Below, in pieces: positions 17,219 to 25,977 of a stretch of 64,000 bases of DNA. Made by a program: the position numbers and the translations under genes. The first letter of the stretch is position 1. Each line of letters opens with the position of its first letter. The notes beneath the pieces are model-generated. The model searched no databases. It was not told where the DNA came from and saw nothing but the letters and a program-made list of their open reading frames with translations. The DNA comes from Alloyangia pacifica (GTDB lineage: Bacteria > Pseudomonadota > Alphaproteobacteria > Rhodobacterales > Rhodobacteraceae), in NCBI RefSeq assembly GCF_900116195.1, contig NZ_FOZW01000016.1, positions 1 to 64,000 on the forward strand, read 5' to 3'.

Positions 17219-18229
17219 ATGACCTACAAGACACTCCTAGCCACCAGCGCCGCGGCGCTTCTCCTCGGTTCGGGCGCCGCTCTGGCCGATACTTGGCGCT
17301 ATGCCTTCGAAGAGGCGATGGACGAGGTGCAGGGCAAGTTCGCCCAGAAATTCAAGGAGGAGGTCGAGGCCAATTCCGACCACGAGATCCAGCTCTTTCC
17401 CTTCGGCACGCTCGGCGAATCTGCCGACACGATGGAGCAGGCGCAATCGGGCATCCTGCAGTTCGTCGACCAGTCGCCGGGCTTCACCGGCGCGCTGATC
17501 CCCGAGGCACAGGTGTTCTTTGTGCCCTACCTGCTGCCGCAGGATGAGGCGCAGCTTGCGAGCTTCTTCAAGAATTCCAAGGCGATCAACGAGATGTTCC
17601 CGCCGCTCTATGCCGATCAGGGTCTCGAGCTGCTGACCATGTTCCCCGAGGGCGAGGTGATGATGACCACCACCGCGCCGGTGGAGTCGCCCGCCGATCT
17701 CGACGAGGTGAAGTTTCGGGTGATGACCAACCCGCTGCTGGTCGAGAGCTACCAGGCCTTCGGCGCGACGCCGACGCCGCTGCCCTGGGGCGAGGTTTAC
17801 GGCTCGCTGCAGACCGGCATCATCCAGGGTCAGGAGAACCCGGCCTTCTTCATCGAGTCGACCAAGATGTACGAGGTGACCGACTACATCACCCGCACCG
17901 GCCACAACAATTTCACCACCGCGGTGATGGCCAACAAGGAGTTCTACGACGGGCTCTCGGAAGAGGAGCAGACGGTGATCGACAACGCGATCAGCGCCGC
18001 CTTCGACTACATCATCGACTACCAGAAGGGTCTGACCGAGGAGTCGCTGGAGAAGATCATGGAGGCCAAACCCTCGATGACCATCACCGATCTCTCCGAG
18101 GAGCAGCGCCAGCCCTTCATGGAGACGGCGGACTCGGTTGAGCAGGAGTTCCTCGAGATCGGCGGCGACCAGGCGCAGGCGATCCTCGAGCAGCTGAAGG
18201 CCGATCTCGCGGCGGCGGCCGAGGGCTGA
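17219..18229 (+). CDS. uehA: TRAP transporter substrate-binding protein for ectoine/hydroxyectoine
   Basis: 336-residue DctP-family periplasmic protein. The signal peptide covers about residues 1-23 (cleavage after ALA). It delivers ligand to the UehB/UehC membrane complex driven by a sodium gradient. Family features include FRVMTNPLLVESYQ, containing the Arg that binds the ligand carboxylate in TRAP proteins, and the PLPWGEVYGSLQTG segment. The ectoine assignment comes from locus context. The ATG at 17219 follows AGGGGGT. A stable hairpin (18274-18301) lies in the 113-bp gap before uehB. Confidence 0.9.
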   Translation: MTYKTLLATSAAALLLGSGAALADTWRYAFEEAMDEVQGKFAQKFKEEVEANSDHEIQLFPFGTLGESADTMEQAQSGILQFVDQSPGFTGALIPEAQVFFVPYLLPQDEAQLASFFKNSKAINEMFPPLYADQGLELLTMFPEGEVMMTTTAPVESPADLDEVKFRVMTNPLLVESYQAFGATPTPLPWGEVYGSLQTGIIQGQENPAFFIESTKMYEVTDYITRTGHNNFTTAVMANKEFYDGLSEEEQTVIDNAISAAFDYIIDYQKGLTEESLEKIMEAKPSMTITDLSEEQRQPFMETADSVEQEFLEIGGDQAQAILEQLKADLAAAAEG

Positions 18230-18273
18230 GCGCCCGCACCCCCTGCGATTGACAAGGTCCGACACGGAGCCGG

Positions 18274-18301
18274 ACCGGCCGCCCGCGCAAGGGCGGCCGG
18301 T
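18274..18301 (+). other. Stable GC hairpin between uehA and uehB
   Basis: Perfect 11-bp stem ACCGGCCGCCC / GGGCGGCCGGT with a 6-base loop and no T-run after it. It begins 45 bases after the uehA stop. Without a T-run it is less likely to end transcription than to protect the 3' end of the uehA message from exonucleases, so the binding protein would be made in excess over the membrane subunits. Confidence 0.65.
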
Positions 18302-18342
18302 GCCGATCCCGGATCTCACCCGACAGCCTCAAGGACAGCGGC

Positions 18343-18993
18343 ATGAAGACTGACCGACAGAACCCGCCCGCGATCGATCCCGACATGCTCGCCGAAGTGC
18401 AGACCTCGGCGGTGGACGACGACATCGACGATTCCGGCTATGTCTCTGGACTGCCGGGCATTCTGGGCGTCATCGACGTGGCTATCGCGCGTATCGAGGC
18501 GGTGCTGCTGGCGCTCGGCGTGCTGCTCATGGCGCTCAACACGATCGCCAATGTGGTCGGCCGCTACCTGCTGTCGCAGAGCCTGTTCTTTTCGGAAGAG
18601 CTGAACCAGGCACTGATCATCCTGATCACCTTCGCCGGCATCTCCTATGCCGCGCGCCATGGCCGCCACATCCGCATGTCGGCCTTCTTCGACGCCACGC
18701 CGCCGAAGCTGCGCAAGGCGCTGATGGTGCTGATCGCGGCGGTGACCGCGGCGGCGATGTTCCTGCTGGCTTGGTATGCGCTCGACTACGTGATGGCACA
18801 GGCCTCGCGCGGGCGATTGCTGCCGGCGCTGCAAATCCCGGTCTGGTGGATCATCGTCTGGGCGCCGCTGGGATTCTTCCTGACCGGTCTGCAATACACG
18901 CTGACCGCCATCAAGAACCTGTTGCACAAGGACATCTGGCTCTCGACCAGCACGCTCGAAGGCTATGACGACACCGGCGAAGAGGAGGTCTGA
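18343..18993 (+). CDS. uehB: TRAP transporter small membrane subunit (DctQ family)
   Basis: 216-residue protein with four predicted helices of the DctQ fold (about 40-62, 80-100, 125-145, 165-185), including the [20 protein letters not shown] segment near the end. It pairs with UehC in the inner membrane. A hydrophilic N-terminal extension of about 40 residues precedes the first helix. AAGGA lies before the ATG at 18343. The stop is 3 bp from uehC. Confidence 0.9.
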   Translation: MKTDRQNPPAIDPDMLAEVQTSAVDDDIDDSGYVSGLPGILGVIDVAIARIEAVLLALGVLLMALNTIANVVGRYLLSQSLFFSEELNQALIILITFAGISYAARHGRHIRMSAFFDATPPKLRKALMVLIAAVTAAAMFLLAWYALDYVMAQASRGRLLPALQIPVWWIIVWAPLGFFLTGLQYTLTAIKNLLHKDIWLSTSTLEGYDDTGEEEV

Positions 18994-18996
18994 GAC

Positions 18997-20283
18997 ATGT
19001 CCCTTGCCATCTTCGGCACGATGATCGTGCTGCTCCTGCTGGGCTTTCCGATGATGATCCCGCTGATTGCCGGATCGCTGATCGGCTTTGTCGCGCTTTT
19101 CGGCGGGGTCAGCCAGCTCGACACGATGGTGCAGCAGATCCTCGGCGGCATCCGCCCCGCGAGCCTGATCGCAGTGCCGATGTTCATCTTTGCCGCCGAC
19201 ATCATGACCCGCGGCCAGTCCGCCAACCGGCTGATCGATCTGGTGATGGCCTTCGTCGGCCACCTCAAGGGCGGGCTGGCGGTCTCGACCGCCGCGGCCT
19301 GCACGCTCTTCGGCGCGGTCTCGGGCTCGACGCAGGCGACGGTGGTCGCGGTTGGCGGGCCGCTGCGCCCGCGCATGCTCAAGGCCGGCTACAAGGACAG
19401 CTTCGCGCTGGCGCTGATCGTCAACGCCTCGGACATCGCCTTCCTGATCCCGCCCTCCATCGGCATGATCATCTACGGCGTGGTCTCGGGCACCTCGATC
19501 TCGGAGCTGTTCATCGCCGGCATCGGTCCGGGGCTGCTGATCCTCGTGCTCTTTTCGATCTATTCCTACTTCTACGCGGTGCGGCACAACGTGCCCACCG
19601 AGCCCAAGACCAGCTGGTCCGAGCGCGGAAGGGCGATCCGGCGGGCACTCTGGCCGCTGGGCTTTCCGTTGATCATCGTCGGCGGCATCTACGGCGGGAT
19701 CTTCTCGCCCACCGAGGCGGCGGCGGCCTGCGTGCTCTACGCGCTGATCCTCGAGATGGGCGTCTTTCGCGAGATGAGCGTCAAGCAGCTCTACGCCACG
19801 GCCAAGTCGACGGGGCTGATCACCGCCGTGGTCTTCATCCTCGTCGGGGCAGGGGCGGCGTTTTCCTACGTGATCAGCTTCGCGCAGATCCCGCAGCAGG
19901 TGCTGGGCAGCATCGGCATCGACGAGATGGGGCAATACGGCGTGCTCTTCACCATCTCCATCGCCTTTTTCGTCGGCTGCATGTTCGTCGATCCGATCGT
20001 GGTGATCCTGATCCTCGTGCCGATCTTCGCGCCGGTGGTCGAGAGCGTCGGGCTTGATCCGGTGCTGGTGGGCACGATCATCACGCTGCAGGTGGCCATC
20101 GGCAGTGCCACGCCACCCTTCGGCTGCGACATCTTCACCGCCATCGCGGTGTTCAAGCGCCCCTATGCCGAGGTGGTCAAGGGCACGCCGCCCTTCATCT
20201 TCATGCTGCTGACGGTGGCGGTGATGCTGATCTTCTTCCCGCAGATCGCGCTTTTCCTGCGCGACCTTGCCTTCGGAAAGTGA
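18997..20283 (+). CDS. uehC: TRAP transporter large membrane subunit (DctM family)
   Basis: 428-residue integral membrane protein with about 12 hydrophobic segments over the whole length, of the DctM type that forms the sodium-driven translocation path. Family signatures are visible: FIFAADIMTRG, SGSTQATVVAVGG, NASDIAFLIPPSIGMIIYG, and ATPPFGCDIFT near the C-terminus. The ribosome site GAGGAGG overlaps the end of uehB. It ends just before usp. Confidence 0.92.
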   Translation: MSLAIFGTMIVLLLLGFPMMIPLIAGSLIGFVALFGGVSQLDTMVQQILGGIRPASLIAVPMFIFAADIMTRGQSANRLIDLVMAFVGHLKGGLAVSTAAACTLFGAVSGSTQATVVAVGGPLRPRMLKAGYKDSFALALIVNASDIAFLIPPSIGMIIYGVVSGTSISELFIAGIGPGLLILVLFSIYSYFYAVRHNVPTEPKTSWSERGRAIRRALWPLGFPLIIVGGIYGGIFSPTEAAAACVLYALILEMGVFREMSVKQLYATAKSTGLITAVVFILVGAGAAFSYVISFAQIPQQVLGSIGIDEMGQYGVLFTISIAFFVGCMFVDPIVVILILVPIFAPVVESVGLDPVLVGTIITLQVAIGSATPPFGCDIFTAIAVFKRPYAEVVKGTPPFIFMLLTVAVMLIFFPQIALFLRDLAFGK

Positions 20284-20293
20284 GGAGGCCGGC

Positions 20294-20737
20294 ATGTTCA
20301 AGCGCATACTCGTCGCCTACGACGGCTCGAACGGCGCCTGGGAGGCGATCGGCAAGGCCGCCGAACTGGCGAAGATCACCGGTGCGGAGATCCTCGTTCT
20401 GACGGTCTACCGGCACCACTCGATGCTGGAGGCCTCGCTCTCCATGGTGCGCGGCAGCGACCGGGAGGGAGGCAGCCTCGACGACACCATGCGCGCCGTC
20501 GCGCGTGAAGCCGCCGAGGAGGCCAAGGCGCAGGCCAGGGAGTTGGGTGCGGAGAAGGTGCAGGCCTTCATCAAGGGCGGCAACTACGCCCGCACCATCG
20601 TCAGCTTTGCGCGGGAGAAGGGCTGCGATCTGATCGTCGTCGGCTCGCGCGGGCTCGGCTCGTCAGAGGGCTACATGCTCGGCTCGGTCAGCCACAAGGT
20701 GACCAGCCTGACCGACACGCCGGTGCTGGTGATCTGA
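20294..20737 (+). CDS. usp: Universal stress protein (UspA family) of the ectoine transporter operon
   Basis: 147-residue UspA-fold protein. N-terminal KRILVAYDGS and C-terminal GSRGLGSSEGYMLGSVSHKV give the ATP-binding G-2x-G-9x-G-S type loop, so it likely binds ATP. Homologues encoded with ectoine TRAP systems (TeaD in Halomonas) bind ATP and restrain uptake. The ATG at 20294 follows GAGGAGG; the frame extends back into uehC without support. Four bases from eutA. Confidence 0.88.
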   Translation: MFKRILVAYDGSNGAWEAIGKAAELAKITGAEILVLTVYRHHSMLEASLSMVRGSDREGGSLDDTMRAVAREAAEEAKAQARELGAEKVQAFIKGGNYARTIVSFAREKGCDLIVVGSRGLGSSEGYMLGSVSHKVTSLTDTPVLVI

Positions 20738-20740
20738 GCC

Positions 20741-21460
20741 ATGCCCGATGAAGAGCTGCGCCGCGATGCGCTGCGGCGCTTCGGACTGATCGCCCTGGCA
20801 ACCGACCTGACCATCGAGGGGGACGCCGTGCGGCTGATGCCGCCGGGCACGCGGCTGCACGTCACGCGCATCGCCTTCGAGAACCCCACAACCCCCGAGA
20901 GCCTGCGCTGCACCGGCCCGCGCCTGCGCGACGCCGCAGACTTGATCCTGCCCGGCGTGGCGCTCGATGGCATCCTCTTCGGCTGCACCTCGGCCAGCGC
21001 GGTGCTCGGCGCGGGCGTGGTCACGCTGGTGGGGCCGCGCGCGCCCGTCACCACGCCGCTCAGCGGCGCGCTGCGCGCGCTCGAGGCGCTGCGGATCGGG
21101 CGCGTGTCGCTGGTGACACCCTATATGGCGGAAACGACGGGGCTCGTGGCCGAGCATCTGCGCCAGCATGGGGTCGAGGTGGTGGCACGGCATTCGATGA
21201 ATTATGCGGACGATCGCGATATGGGGATGCTCGCGCCCGAGGCGGTGATCGCGGCGGCGCGTGCCGCCGACCACCCGCGCGCCGAGGCGCTGTTCCTGTC
21301 GTGCACCGCGCTGCCGGCCGTGCCACTGATCGACCGCCTTGAAATGATGCTCGGAAAGCCGGTCCTCAGTTCAAACCAGGTTTCGTTCTGGTCGATGCTG
21401 GACTCGGCTGGGCTCTCGGGCGACGGTCCGGGCAAGTTGTTCAAGGTGCGAAGATGGTGA
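20741..21460 (+). CDS. eutA: Aspartate/glutamate racemase-like protein EutA
   Basis: 239-residue protein of the Asp/Glu/hydantoin racemase superfamily, near arylmalonate decarboxylase and maleate isomerase. The two cysteines expected in the site are Cys82 (GCTSAS) and Cys188 (LSCTAL). In the hydroxyectoine pathway EutA is proposed to invert the stereocentre of a hydroxylated intermediate so that EutB and EutC can act. It overlaps eutB by 7 bp, indicating translational coupling. Confidence 0.85.
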   Translation: MPDEELRRDALRRFGLIALATDLTIEGDAVRLMPPGTRLHVTRIAFENPTTPESLRCTGPRLRDAADLILPGVALDGILFGCTSASAVLGAGVVTLVGPRAPVTTPLSGALRALEALRIGRVSLVTPYMAETTGLVAEHLRQHGVEVVARHSMNYADDRDMGMLAPEAVIAAARAADHPRAEALFLSCTALPAVPLIDRLEMMLGKPVLSSNQVSFWSMLDSAGLSGDGPGKLFKVRRW

Positions 21461-22410
21461 CCCGGGAGGACATCGAGGCAGCAGCGGCGCGGATCGACGG
21501 CATGATCCGCCGCACGCCGATGAAGCCGTCGCCCAGCCTGTCGGGTCTGGCTGGCGGGCCGGTCTGGCTGAAGTGCGAGCATCATCAGGAAACCGGCGCC
21601 TTCAAGTTGCGCGGTGCCTCGAACGCCGCTGCGCGCCTCGGTAAGGTCGCGGGGGTCACCACCGCCTCGACCGGCAACCACGGGCGCGCGCTGGCCCACG
21701 CGGCGCGGCAGCTTGGCCTGCCCGCGGTGATCTGCGTTTCCCGGCTGGTGCCGCAGAACAAGCTCGATGCCATCGACGCATTGGGAGCCGAGGCGCGGGT
21801 GATCGGGGCCAGCCAGGACGAGGCCTTCGAGGAGGCGCGGCGTCTGGAGCGCGAGGAAGGTTTCGCGTTGGTGCCGCCCTTCGACCATCCCGACGTGATC
21901 GCGGGGCAGGGGACGCTGGGGCTGGAGAGCCTCTCGCAACTCCCGGACGCCGCCGCGCTGGCGATCCCGCTCTCGGGTGGCGGGCTTCTGGCGGGGGTGG
22001 CGGCCGCCGCCAAGGCGCTGCGCCCCGACATCCGCATCGTCGGCATCTCGATGGAGCGCGGGGCCGCCATGGCCGCCAGCCTTGCCGCCGGACACCCGGT
22101 GGAGGTCGAAGAACTGGAGACGCTGGCCGACTCGCTCGGCGGCGGCATCGGACTCGACAACCGCCTGACCTTTGCCATGTGCCGCGACCTGATGGACGAT
22201 TTGATCCTGCTCACCGAAGCGGAGATCGCGTCCGGGCTGCGGCATCTGGCGCGAAAGGACGGCGAGGTGGTCGAGGGCGCCGCGGCGGTCGGCGCGGGGG
22301 CGATCCTCGCGGGCAAGCTGCGCGCCGAGAACGGCCCCTTGGTTTTGCTGCTTTCCGGCGGCAACATCGATCCGGCGCGTCACGCCGCCATTCTGGGGGA
22401 GGAGACATGA
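21454..22410 (+). CDS. eutB: Threonine/serine dehydratase-like PLP enzyme EutB
   Basis: 318-residue fold-type II PLP enzyme. Lys51 in TGAFKLRGA is the Schiff-base lysine, STGNHGRALA holds the substrate loop, and PLSGGGLLAGVA binds the PLP phosphate. In hydroxyectoine breakdown it is proposed to eliminate water from a hydroxylated diaminobutyrate derivative. It also resembles serine racemase and threonine dehydratase, so a side activity is possible. The stop overlaps the eutC start (ATGA at 22407-22410). Confidence 0.86.
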   Translation: MVTREDIEAAAARIDGMIRRTPMKPSPSLSGLAGGPVWLKCEHHQETGAFKLRGASNAAARLGKVAGVTTASTGNHGRALAHAARQLGLPAVICVSRLVPQNKLDAIDALGAEARVIGASQDEAFEEARRLEREEGFALVPPFDHPDVIAGQGTLGLESLSQLPDAAALAIPLSGGGLLAGVAAAAKALRPDIRIVGISMERGAAMAASLAAGHPVEVEELETLADSLGGGIGLDNRLTFAMCRDLMDDLILLTEAEIASGLRHLARKDGEVVEGAAAVGAGAILAGKLRAENGPLVLLLSGGNIDPARHAAILGEET

Positions 22411-23375
22411 GCGACATACGCATCCTGCACGAGGCGGACCTGCGCGCCCGCGTCTCGCTCGACCTGCAAGCGATCGAGGTGGTCGAGAGCGCCTTTGCCA
22501 CGCTCGCACAGGGCGGGGTGGAAATGCCCCCGATCCTGTCCATGCACATGCCCGACGTGAACGGCGAGCTCGATGTGAAGACCGCCTACGTGCCCGGCCT
22601 GCCGGGCTTTGCGGTGAAGCTCTCGCCGGGGTTCTTCGACAACCCGTCGAAAGGGCTGCCCTCGACCTCCGGCCTGATGGTGGTGCTCTCCTCCGAGACC
22701 GGTCGCGTGCAGGCGGTGCTGCTCGACAACGGCTATCTCACCGACGTGCGCACCGCCGCCGCGGGCGGCGTGGCGGCGCGACATCTCGCGCGCGAGAATG
22801 CCAGCCGTGCCGCGATCTTCGGCGCGGGGCTGCAGGCGCGGAAGCAGCTGCAGGCGCTCTGCCTCGTCCGTCCCATCTCCGAAGCGGTGATCTGGGCTCG
22901 TGATCCGGACAAGGCGCAGGCCCTAGCAGCAGAGCTGAGCACGGCGGAGCTGACGGTTCGCGCCAGCGCCGATCCAGCCGAGGCCGCCGCGTTTGCCGAT
23001 GTCATCGTGACGACCACCCCCGCCACCGACCCCATCCTGCGCGCCGACTGGCTGCGCCCGGGCCAGCACGTCACCGCCATGGGCAGCGACCAGTCCGGCA
23101 AGTCCGAGCTGGAGCCGCGTTGCCTTGCGCGCGCCGACCTCTACGTCGCCGACAGGGTGAGCCAGACGCGCCTGATGGGAGAGCTGCGCGCCGCGCTAAA
23201 CGCGGGATGCGCGCCCGATCCCGAGACCATCCCCGAGCTGGGGGATATCATCCTCGGCCGTCATCCCGGCCGCACGGACCCGGGTCAGATCACCATCGCC
23301 GATCTGACCGGCACCGGTGTGCAGGACACCGCAATTGCAACCCATGCGCTTGCCGCATTTTCAACAGAGGTCTGA
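22407..23375 (+). CDS. eutC: Ornithine cyclodeaminase-like protein EutC
   Basis: 322-residue member of the ornithine cyclodeaminase / mu-crystallin family, which uses NAD(P) for imine or enamine chemistry. The substrate arm has VKTAYVPGLPGFAVKLSPGF, the nucleotide-binding loop is FGAGLQARKQL, and VTTTPATDPIL follows. It is assigned to the hydroxyectoine branch with EutA and EutB. The ribosome site GGGGAGGAG lies before the ATG at 22407. The stop abuts the eutD start. Confidence 0.88.
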   Translation: MSDIRILHEADLRARVSLDLQAIEVVESAFATLAQGGVEMPPILSMHMPDVNGELDVKTAYVPGLPGFAVKLSPGFFDNPSKGLPSTSGLMVVLSSETGRVQAVLLDNGYLTDVRTAAAGGVAARHLARENASRAAIFGAGLQARKQLQALCLVRPISEAVIWARDPDKAQALAAELSTAELTVRASADPAEAAAFADVIVTTTPATDPILRADWLRPGQHVTAMGSDQSGKSELEPRCLARADLYVADRVSQTRLMGELRAALNAGCAPDPETIPELGDIILGRHPGRTDPGQITIADLTGTGVQDTAIATHALAAFSTEV

Positions 23376-24575
23376 ATGCCCGAACTCCAAAGAACGCCCG
23401 AGCGCTACACGACCGAGGAATACGAGGCGCGCCTCGAGAAGATCCGCGCCCGCATGGAGCGCGAGGGGCTCGACCTGCTGATCCTCAGCGATCCGTCCAA
23501 CATGGCCTGGGTCGCGGGCTACGGCGGCTGGTCCTTCTACGTACACCAATGCGTGCTGGTCGGCCCCGACGGCCCGCCGGTCTGGTACGGGCGCGGTCAG
23601 GACGCCAACGGCGCCTATCGCACGGTCTGGATGGAGCCGGAGTATGTCATCGGCTACCCGGACCACTACGTGCAGTCGACCGAGCGCCACCCGATGGACT
23701 ACCTCTGCGCCAAGCTCGCCGAGCGCGGCTGGGACAAGGGCACCATCGGCGTCGAGATGGACAATTACTGGTTCTCCGCCCGCGCCTACGAGCGGCTGCA
23801 GAGCGGGCTGCCCGACGCCAAGTTCAAGGACACCACCGGCTTCATCAACTGGCAGCGCGCGGTGAAGTCCGAGAAAGAGCTCGAGTACATGCGGCAGGCC
23901 GCGCGCATCGTCGAGCGGATGCACCACCGCATTGCCGACAAGGTCGAGGTCGGCATCCGCAAGTGTGACCTGGTGGCCGAGATCTACGATGCCGGGCTGC
24001 GCTACGACGAGTGGTACGGCCATGGCGGCGACTACCCGGCGATCGTGCCGCTGCTGCCTTCGGGCCCCGACGCCGCCGCGCCGCACCTCACCTGGGACGA
24101 CCTGCCGATGAAGCCGGACGAGGGCACCTTCTTCGAGATCGCCGGTTGCTATCAGCGCTATCACGTGCCGCTGTCGCGCACGATCTACCTCGGCACGCCG
24201 CCGCAGGAGATCCTCGACGCCGAGAAGGCGGTGCTCGAGGGCATGGACGCGGGGCTAGAGGCGGCGCGCGCGGGCAACCTCTGCGAGGACATCGCCAAGG
24301 CCTTCTTCGGCACACTCGAGAAATACGGCATCGAGAAGGACAACCGCGCAGGCTATTCCATCGGACTGAGCTACCCGCCGGACTGGGGCGAGCGCACCAT
24401 GTCGATCCGCCGCGGCGACAAGACCGTGCTGCAACCGGGGATGACCTTCCACTTCATGACCGGCCTGTGGATGGAGAACTGGGGCTACGAGACCACGGAA
24501 TCCATCGCGATCACCGCCGATGGCGCGCCCGAGGTCTTCTGCGACATCCCGCGCAAGATGCTGATCAAGGCCTGA
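23376..24575 (+). CDS. eutD: Ectoine hydrolase (M24 creatinase/prolidase-like)
   Basis: 399-residue pita-bread-fold protein that opens the ectoine ring to N-acetyl-2,4-diaminobutyrate isomers. The N-terminal creatinase domain (about 1-165) starts with the segment ARMEREGLDLLILSDPSNM, and the C-terminal M24 domain follows (EKELEYMRQAARIVERM onward). The usual five metal ligands are not all conserved, in line with the known metal-independent EutD/DoeA. It is the last gene of the plus-strand unit: the deacetylase gene eutE, normally next, is not there. No terminator is seen after 24575. Confidence 0.88.
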   Translation: MPELQRTPERYTTEEYEARLEKIRARMEREGLDLLILSDPSNMAWVAGYGGWSFYVHQCVLVGPDGPPVWYGRGQDANGAYRTVWMEPEYVIGYPDHYVQSTERHPMDYLCAKLAERGWDKGTIGVEMDNYWFSARAYERLQSGLPDAKFKDTTGFINWQRAVKSEKELEYMRQAARIVERMHHRIADKVEVGIRKCDLVAEIYDAGLRYDEWYGHGGDYPAIVPLLPSGPDAAAPHLTWDDLPMKPDEGTFFEIAGCYQRYHVPLSRTIYLGTPPQEILDAEKAVLEGMDAGLEAARAGNLCEDIAKAFFGTLEKYGIEKDNRAGYSIGLSYPPDWGERTMSIRRGDKTVLQPGMTFHFMTGLWMENWGYETTESIAITADGAPEVFCDIPRKMLIKA

Positions 24576-24824
24576 GACCGTCTAGGGGCGGCACAGGTTG
24601 CGGATCGCGGCCACGGACGCCCGTCGCTTCTGACCCCCTTGCCGCGCGCCGCGGAGACCCTTGGGCGCTCCCGGTCTCGCGGAACGGCGAGCCGGGACAC
24701 CGCTTGCGTCCCGAGCCTCACGCCGAAGAAGCGTTGCGACAGCGCCACGGCAACCGCGCGAGGCATCCGGGGCGAGGGCTGGCCCTCGCGTCCCGGTTGC
24801 CAGCGGCTCGTCAGGCCGTGTGGG

Positions 24825-25787
24825 TCACGGCTTGCCGCGCAGCATCTCCTCGACCAGCCGCTGCACGTCCAGCGCTTCCTGCGGTGTCGCGAGGCGATGC
24901 GGCTCGCCAGCCACGCAGAGCAGCAGCTGGTCAAGTTGGGCGCGCAGCGCGACCGCACGGGGGTCTGCGGGCGCTTGCCCCACGGCGACGAACTCTCCGC
25001 CTCGCGAGACAGCCTCGTCCGAGAAGTTCGAGACCCGGTGGCTGGCCCTGCTGCCCTTGACGGTGAATTCCTGACGGTCAGCCTGGGCACCGCCGACGCT
25101 GGCGAGGATCGATACCGGCACGCCCGCCGGGGTTTCCAGCCGGGCGAGCAGCGCGGTTTCACAAAGTGCCGGATCGGCCGGGTAGGAGGGGCGCGCCCAG
25201 GTCACCGAGAGCGGCCCGAGGATGCGCTGGCTGAAGAACAGGAAGTGCGAGATCACCTCGCGGGTCATGCCGCCCTCGTCACGGAACCGCAGCCAGTCGG
25301 CGGCCTGCTGCCACGCCCGGGGCCAGGCGGCGTAGGTGACCACCATGTCGACGCCCGACAGCTCGCCCATGACGCCCGAGGCCGCCGCCTGCGAGATGTT
25401 GTGCAGGGCCTCGCCCGCCGCCTGGGTGAAGTTCACCGCCGCCGGCACGCCGCTCTGCGCGAGTTTTGCCACCAACTCCTCGCTGGCGGCCAGATCGACC
25501 CCCAGCGGCTTTTCGAGAAAGACCGCCTTGCCGGCCTCGGCGGCGGCGAGCGCATAGGCCATGCGCGGCACCGGCGGGCAGGCGAGGTAGACCAGATCGG
25601 CACCGGCCATGGCCGCCTCGGCCGATCCGGCGAGCGGCGTTTCGGGCGCCAGCGCCTGCGCGGCAGCGCAGCCCTCGGGCGAGGGGTCCCACATCGCGGT
25701 GACGGTGTAGCCCTCGTGCAGCCGCATGTGTTCGAGCATCCGCCGTCCCATGATGCCCAGACCGATGATCGCCGTCTTCACTGCCAT
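24825..25787 (-). CDS. Gfo/Idh/MocA-family oxidoreductase
   Basis: 320-residue NAD(P)-dependent oxidoreductase. The Rossmann motif is AIIGLGIMGRRM near the N-terminus and the family signature EKPLG (about residues 92-96) is present, followed by a C-terminal alpha/beta domain. Substrates in this family are sugars, inositols or related alcohols; none can be named here. AGGAAAG precedes the ATG at 25787. It is convergent with eutD, so it is not part of that operon. Confidence 0.85.
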   Translation of the reverse strand: MAVKTAIIGLGIMGRRMLEHMRLHEGYTVTAMWDPSPEGCAAAQALAPETPLAGSAEAAMAGADLVYLACPPVPRMAYALAAAEAGKAVFLEKPLGVDLAASEELVAKLAQSGVPAAVNFTQAAGEALHNISQAAASGVMGELSGVDMVVTYAAWPRAWQQAADWLRFRDEGGMTREVISHFLFFSQRILGPLSVTWARPSYPADPALCETALLARLETPAGVPVSILASVGGAQADRQEFTVKGSRASHRVSNFSDEAVSRGGEFVAVGQAPADPRAVALRAQLDQLLLCVAGEPHRLATPQEALDVQRLVEEMLRGKP

Positions 25788-25977
25788 GTTCTTTCCTGTC
25801 CCTGCTGGTCGTCCCGGGTCATCCGGTACTTCCTGTGGCGCCCATCGCTGGTGCCGCCGCGCGACCTTGTGGCACGGCGCATCGCCGGGGTGTAGGGCAA
25901 GGGGCTGACTTCCCTTGCGTCTTGCAGTGCGAATGTGTCTGCAATGAGCGCCGCGCGCGGTTGCCGCCGGGCGGGGT

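Noticed and set aside
18316-20307. 663-codon minus-strand frame opposite uehB and uehC
   Set aside because: Composition is dominated by Asp, His, Arg and Gln as expected for the antisense of membrane-protein codons; no domain, and the plus-strand genes are certain.
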